From Bacillota bacterium (lineage in GTDB: Bacteria; Bacillota; Clostridia; Lachnospirales; Lachnospiraceae), in NCBI GenBank assembly GCA_023415595.1, contig JAEZJW010000168.1, positions 1 through 64,000 on the forward strand: a stretch of DNA of 64,000 nt, in the 5' to 3' direction. Shown in pieces: positions 59,986-64,000 of this stretch. The notes beneath the pieces are model-generated. The model saw nothing but the letters and a program-made list of their open reading frames with translations, ran no database searches and was not told the DNA's origin. Every line of letters starts with the position of its first letter. Position 1 is the first letter of the stretch. The position numbers were made by a program, and so were the translations under genes.

Positions 59986-61230
59986 ATGAAGTATTTGATT
60001 TTAGGAGCCGGACCTGCCGGGCTCACATTTGCACATAGGCTGAAGGAAGCAGGGGAAACCTCATTTCTGGTATTGGAGAAGGAGGGACAGGCAGGCGGGT
60101 TATGCCGGTCCGTTATAGCGGATGGTGCGCCCTTTGATATAGGCGGCGGGCATTTTCTCGATGTCAGAAGACCCAAGGTAAATGAATTCCTATTCCGGTT
60201 CATGCCGGAAGAGGAATGGAATATCTTTGACCGGGATTCCCGGATTGACCTAAAGGGCCATGTGATCAGTCATCCTCTGGAAGCGAATATCTGGCAGCTT
60301 CCGGTGGAGTGGCAGGTGGATTACCTGAAATCTATTGCAGCTGCAGGCTGCAGTACCGGAAAACCGATGCCGGAGAGGTTCACCGAATGGATCTGCTGGA
60401 AGCTTGGAAGCAGGATCTCTGAGGATTATATGCTCCCTTATAACCGTAAGCTATTTGGAAGTCAGCTGGATGAGCTGGGAACCTACTGGCTGAATAAGCT
60501 GCCGGAGGTCTCGTTTGAGGAAGTACTCTTAAGCTGTCTCAATAAGCAGGCATATGGAAATCAGCCTGGGCATGCACGTTTTTATTATCCGAAGCAGTAT
60601 GGTTATGGCGAGTTATGGCTCAGAATGGCAGAGGAATTGGGGGATCAAATCGAATATCACAGGGAAGTTGCAGGAATAGATTTTAACAGAAGGACAATAA
60701 CAACAAAGGATCAGTGTATCTATCAGGCGGAGAACATCATCACTACCATACCCTGGCAGGAACTCTCAGATCTGACCGGAATGCCGGAGGAGCTCCGGAG
60801 GAGCATCGGACAGTTGAAGCATGTATCGGTTCAGACAGAATATCAGCAGGAGAATCTGGATACTGCTGCACACTGGATCTATCATCCGGACCCGAACATC
60901 CCCTATCACAGGACACTGGTCCGCAGTAACTTCTGCCCCGGTGCAAGGGGGCATTGGACGGAAACAAATGGGGACAGGGTCCTGTCCGAAGCCGGAAGGG
61001 CAAGAAAAGACGCCTATTATAATAAGTACGCCTACCCTCTCAATACTCTTGGCAAACCACAGATTATGGAGAAGCTGTTGCACTGGGCGAGAAGTAAAGG
61101 GGTCTATGGCTTAGGACGTTGGGGGGAGCATGAGCATTACAATTCCGACCTAACGGCGGAACTGTCAATCCGGTTAGGAGACCGGATGCTTAACATGTGT
61201 GGATTACAGGCGGCGGATGCAGGAAGGTAA
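59986..61230 (+). CDS. FAD-dependent oxidoreductase, UDP-galactopyranose mutase/amine-oxidase-like
   Basis: A 414-residue flavoprotein. The FAD dinucleotide motif LILGAGPAGLTFAHRL is at the extreme N-terminus, followed by VLEKEGQAGGLCRS and FDIGGGHFLDV, the pattern of NAD(P)-binding Rossmann-like amine oxidases and of UDP-galactopyranose mutases. LPYNRKLFG and RFYYPKQYGYGELW resemble the sugar-nucleotide mutase branch. It may interconvert pyranose and furanose forms of a nucleotide sugar or oxidise a sugar. Its substrate is not certain. GAGAGGA precedes the ATG. Confidence 0.75.
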   Translation: MKYLILGAGPAGLTFAHRLKEAGETSFLVLEKEGQAGGLCRSVIADGAPFDIGGGHFLDVRRPKVNEFLFRFMPEEEWNIFDRDSRIDLKGHVISHPLEANIWQLPVEWQVDYLKSIAAAGCSTGKPMPERFTEWICWKLGSRISEDYMLPYNRKLFGSQLDELGTYWLNKLPEVSFEEVLLSCLNKQAYGNQPGHARFYYPKQYGYGELWLRMAEELGDQIEYHREVAGIDFNRRTITTKDQCIYQAENIITTIPWQELSDLTGMPEELRRSIGQLKHVSVQTEYQQENLDTAAHWIYHPDPNIPYHRTLVRSNFCPGARGHWTETNGDRVLSEAGRARKDAYYNKYAYPLNTLGKPQIMEKLLHWARSKGVYGLGRWGEHEHYNSDLTAELSIRLGDRMLNMCGLQAADAGR

Positions 61231-61232
61231 CG

Positions 61233-62708
61233 ATGAAGACGAAATCCTTAAAAAAGAATGCTGTTTTAAATGCAGCCCGAAATATACTGACCATTATATT
61301 TCCATTCATCACTTTTCCATATGCGACAAAGGTGCTGCAGGTGGAGAATATCGGAAAAGTGAATTTTGCCAGTTCAATATTATCTTATTTTATATTAATA
61401 GCCGGACTGGGAATTGCCAATTATGCTGTCAGGGAAGGAGCCGGTTTAAGGGATAGAAAGGATGATTTTACGAGGTTCTCCAATGAGATCTTTACCATTA
61501 ACATGATAGCCTCTGTTATCTCTTATATCGCCCTATATGTAAGTATTTCTCTGGTTCCGAAGCTGCGGGGGTATCGGATGCTGTTCCTCCTTCTCAGTAT
61601 AGAGATCATATTTGTTACGATTGGCATGGAATGGATCTTTACCATCTATGAAGATTATCTGTTTATAACAATTAGATCGATAATTTTTCAGTTAATATCC
61701 TTTGTACTGCTTTTTACCCTGGTCAGATCGAAGGAGGATTATCTGAAATATGCGCTGATAGCAGTGATAGCAGGTGCTGGAGGGAATATTCTGAATTTTA
61801 TATTTGCCAGAAAGTACTGTAAGGTGGGTTTCACCCTTCATATTAACTGGAGAAAGCATCTAAAGCCGATATTGGTCATCTTCTCTATAGCACTAACAAC
61901 CACCATCTATGTCAGTTCTGATATGACGATGCTGGGCTTTATGGCAGGTGATTATTATGTGGGCTTATATAGTGTAGGAGCTAAGATCTACAGGATTGTG
62001 AAAAATGTTTTGGGTGCGCTGCTGATCGTATCTGTTCCAAGAATATCCTATTATTACATACAAAAAAGGGACAGAGAATTATTACATACCCTTTCAGACA
62101 TATTCAATGCATTGGTCTTTCTGTTATTACCATCGGTGACCGGGCTGATTGTTTTAAGTAAGGAGATCGTTCTGATCATATCAGGAGAGAAATTTATTGA
62201 GGCAACCGGCTCCATGGCTATCCTCAGTGTTTCATTGATTTTCTGCCTGTTTGCCTGGTTCTATTCACAATGTATCCTGATGCCATTCCGGTATGAGAAA
62301 ACGATACTTTACGTAACGATTTTCAGTGCAATTTTAAATGTGGCCTTAAATTTTGCGCTGATACCCATCTGGAAGCACTATGCAGCAGCATTATCCACTG
62401 CAGTGGCAGAAGCGGTTACCATGGGAATCTGTATCTATAAGTCAAGGAAGTTTATCAGGCTTATTGGAGTGGTCCATAACCTGGTATCATCGGTTGCCGG
62501 CTGTCTTGGAATTGTATTGGTCTCACTTGTTTTGAAAAGAGTTGTTACCGATACAATCCTCTGTACCATAGTAACTGTGCTTGCCGGCGTGCTAACCTAT
62601 ATCATAATTCAGATACTTATGAAAAATGATTTTGTCTTTATCTATATTAAGAAGCTGCGAAACAGGATAAAAAAGACCCGTCTGAAGGAACCGGCAGCTT
62701 ATGAATAA
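61233..62708 (+). CDS. Wzx-type polysaccharide flippase, second copy
   Basis: A 491-residue membrane protein with many hydrophobic segments over its full length. NAARNILTIIFPFITFPYATKVLQVENIGKVNFASSILSYF is the characteristic flippase N-terminus, and FSIALTTTIYVSSDMTMLGFMAGDYYVGLYSVGAKIYRI begins the second half. It belongs to the RfbX/PST group, a different branch from the flippase at 35962. GGAAGG lies 5 bases before the ATG at 61233, three bases after the previous stop. Confidence 0.88.
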   Translation: MKTKSLKKNAVLNAARNILTIIFPFITFPYATKVLQVENIGKVNFASSILSYFILIAGLGIANYAVREGAGLRDRKDDFTRFSNEIFTINMIASVISYIALYVSISLVPKLRGYRMLFLLLSIEIIFVTIGMEWIFTIYEDYLFITIRSIIFQLISFVLLFTLVRSKEDYLKYALIAVIAGAGGNILNFIFARKYCKVGFTLHINWRKHLKPILVIFSIALTTTIYVSSDMTMLGFMAGDYYVGLYSVGAKIYRIVKNVLGALLIVSVPRISYYYIQKRDRELLHTLSDIFNALVFLLLPSVTGLIVLSKEIVLIISGEKFIEATGSMAILSVSLIFCLFAWFYSQCILMPFRYEKTILYVTIFSAILNVALNFALIPIWKHYAAALSTAVAEAVTMGICIYKSRKFIRLIGVVHNLVSSVAGCLGIVLVSLVLKRVVTDTILCTIVTVLAGVLTYIIIQILMKNDFVFIYIKKLRNRIKKTRLKEPAAYE

Positions 62709-62804
62709 CAGGATTATATAGTTATATATAACATATATAAGTAACCACCTTACAGAAGATGAGAGGTAATAGGAATGAAAATCATTTGATTTAGGGGGAA
62801 AGTT

Positions 62805-63914
62805 ATGAGTGAAATGAGAAAAGTTGCGTTGATTACAGGAATTACGGGACAGGATGGCTCCTACCTTACGGAGCTCTTATTGGAAAAGGGTTATGAGGTG
62901 CACGGGATCATAAGAAGGCACAGTATGATCAGTACCACTCGAATTGATAACCTGTTCGAGGACCCTTCCATAGGAAACCGTTCCTTGTTCCTTCATTATG
63001 GTGACCTGACGGATTCCAGCAATCTGAACAGAATTATTGAGAAGGTCCGGCCGAATGAAATCTACAATCTGGCGGCACAATCCCATGTGGCAGTATCCTT
63101 TGAGGTCCCGGAGTATACGGCGGAAGCCACCGGGATAGGTACCCTTAGAATACTGGATGCCATCCGGGAGACAGGACTTAACTGCAGGTTTTATCAAGCC
63201 TCCACCTCGGAGCTGTTCGGAGGGCTGCCCGGCACCGCTCCTCAGAGTGAGAAGACACCTTTTTATCCGAAAAGTCCTTACGGTGCAGCAAAGCTGTATT
63301 CCTACTGGATCACTGTAAATTACCGGGAGGCATATAACCTTTTTGCATGCAACGGTATCCTATTTAATCACGAATCTCCCAGAAGAGGAGAAACCTTTGT
63401 AACCAGGAAGATCACCAGAGCAGTAGCTGCCATCATGGCCGGGAAACAGCAGAAGATATCCCTCGGAAATCTGGATGCGAAGCGTGACTGGGGTTTTGCC
63501 GGTGATTATGTGGAAGGCATGTGGAGAATGCTTCAGCAGGAGAAGCCCGGAGATTATGTACTTGCCACCAATGAGACTCATACCGTCAAGGAATTTGCCG
63601 AACTGGCCTTTGCGGAAGTCGGTATCGAGCTGAAATGGAATGGTAAGGGTGTTGAGGAGAAGGGTTATGACAAAAAGACCGGAAGCCTTCTGGTGGACAT
63701 TAATCCGAAATATTTCCGTCCGACAGAAGTAGAGATCCTATGGGGGGATAGCAGTAAGGCTGAGCGGGAGCTGGGTTGGAAACGGAAGATGGATTTTAAA
63801 GGGTTGGTCCATGAAATGGTGGCAGCCGATATGATGGAGATAGCAGGAATAGATATTAACGCAGATATTGATATGGGGTTACCTACGGCTTCAGAAGAAT
63901 TGGAGGCGATCTGA
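62805..63914 (+). CDS. gmd: GDP-mannose 4,6-dehydratase
   Basis: A 369-residue extended SDR. It converts GDP-mannose to GDP-4-keto-6-deoxymannose, the first step to GDP-fucose. [41 protein letters not shown] is the family start, with the catalytic SPYGAAK (YxxxK) and [18 protein letters not shown] near the middle. The fucose synthase gene overlaps its stop codon by one base. The start has AGGGGG upstream. Confidence 0.95.
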   Translation: MSEMRKVALITGITGQDGSYLTELLLEKGYEVHGIIRRHSMISTTRIDNLFEDPSIGNRSLFLHYGDLTDSSNLNRIIEKVRPNEIYNLAAQSHVAVSFEVPEYTAEATGIGTLRILDAIRETGLNCRFYQASTSELFGGLPGTAPQSEKTPFYPKSPYGAAKLYSYWITVNYREAYNLFACNGILFNHESPRRGETFVTRKITRAVAAIMAGKQQKISLGNLDAKRDWGFAGDYVEGMWRMLQQEKPGDYVLATNETHTVKEFAELAFAEVGIELKWNGKGVEEKGYDKKTGSLLVDINPKYFRPTEVEILWGDSSKAERELGWKRKMDFKGLVHEMVAADMMEIAGIDINADIDMGLPTASEELEAI

Positions 63915-64000
63915 TGGAAACGGGCAGTAAAATCTATGTGGCGGGCGACAGCGGCATGGTAGGCTCTGCCATTATAAGGAGACTGAAAGCGGAGGGCTAT
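63914..64000 (+). CDS. fcl: GDP-L-fucose synthase, 5' part only
   Basis: Only 29 codons are visible before the window ends. The N-terminus has the Rossmann motif [17 protein letters not shown], as in GDP-4-keto-6-deoxymannose epimerase/reductase (WcaG/Fcl). The usual GHRGMVG is GDSGMVG here. Its position directly after gmd, with start and stop codons overlapping, supports the call. It would finish GDP-L-fucose synthesis. Confidence 0.8.
   Translation, partial: METGSKIYVAGDSGMVGSAIIRRLKAEGY

Noticed and set aside
1..64000. Insertion sequences, prophage or integrase-bearing island
   Set aside because: No transposase, integrase or phage structural gene was recognised on either strand.

Overview
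The window looks like a chromosome segment of an anaerobic, endospore-forming Lachnospiraceae-type Clostridium. The evidence is the pair of dipicolinate synthase genes with a SigK-like promoter, Gram-positive capsule genes of the split CpsB/CpsC/CpsD type, strong AGGAGG ribosome sites, AT-rich intergenic DNA, a non-discriminating AspRS and a ferritin-like protein. No species is claimed. No rRNA, tRNA, IS element, phage or CRISPR array was found.

Layout. Positions 1-9.9 kb hold unlinked housekeeping genes: a ferritin-like protein (partial), a two-gene chromate-type transporter, an ECF vitamin S-component, a malate/lactate dehydrogenase, a GNAT enzyme, an 8-oxoguanine glycosylase, aspS with an attenuator leader, an SDR and an acyl-CoA thioesterase. 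Positions 10-17.5 kb carry class II aldolase, a GGDEF-EAL protein, tgt-yajC, a DUF2268-like metalloprotein and a small hypothetical protein. Positions 17.6-21.2 kb (minus strand) carry asnB and dpaA-dpaB. Positions 21.4-27.4 kb are an oppABCDF operon. From 28.8 kb to the right edge lies one long co-directional polysaccharide cluster of more than 30 genes.

Polysaccharide cluster. It starts at a clear promoter (28831-28859) with a hairpin-rich leader. A first block holds a WecG/TagA transferase, glycosyltransferases, two unusual kinase-like proteins, an acetyltransferase, a Wzx flippase, a Wzy-like polymerase, LicD and VanZ. A second promoter (40473-40501) precedes the CpsB phosphatase, CpsC/CpsD tyrosine kinase pair and the initiating phosphoglycosyltransferase. 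Then follow glycosyltransferases, CDP-3,6-dideoxyhexose genes (rfbF, rfbG, rfbH and a 3,5-epimerase), a TupA-like ATP-grasp protein, a radical SAM protein, a second polymerase and flippase, an NAD/FAD mutase-like enzyme, and GDP-fucose genes (gmd, partial fcl).

Most notable non-coding signals. (1) aspS has a complete-looking leader-peptide attenuator on the minus strand: a 14-codon peptide ending Asp-Asn-Asp, then five mutually exclusive RNA segments ending in a U-run terminator. (2) A roughly 185-220 bp structured element occurs twice, just downstream of fba and of oppF. The two copies show compensatory base changes in three stems, and each is followed about 160 bp later by a different long fold-back element. 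(3) A further long hairpin lies between oppA and oppB. These could not be matched to known RNA families by reading alone.
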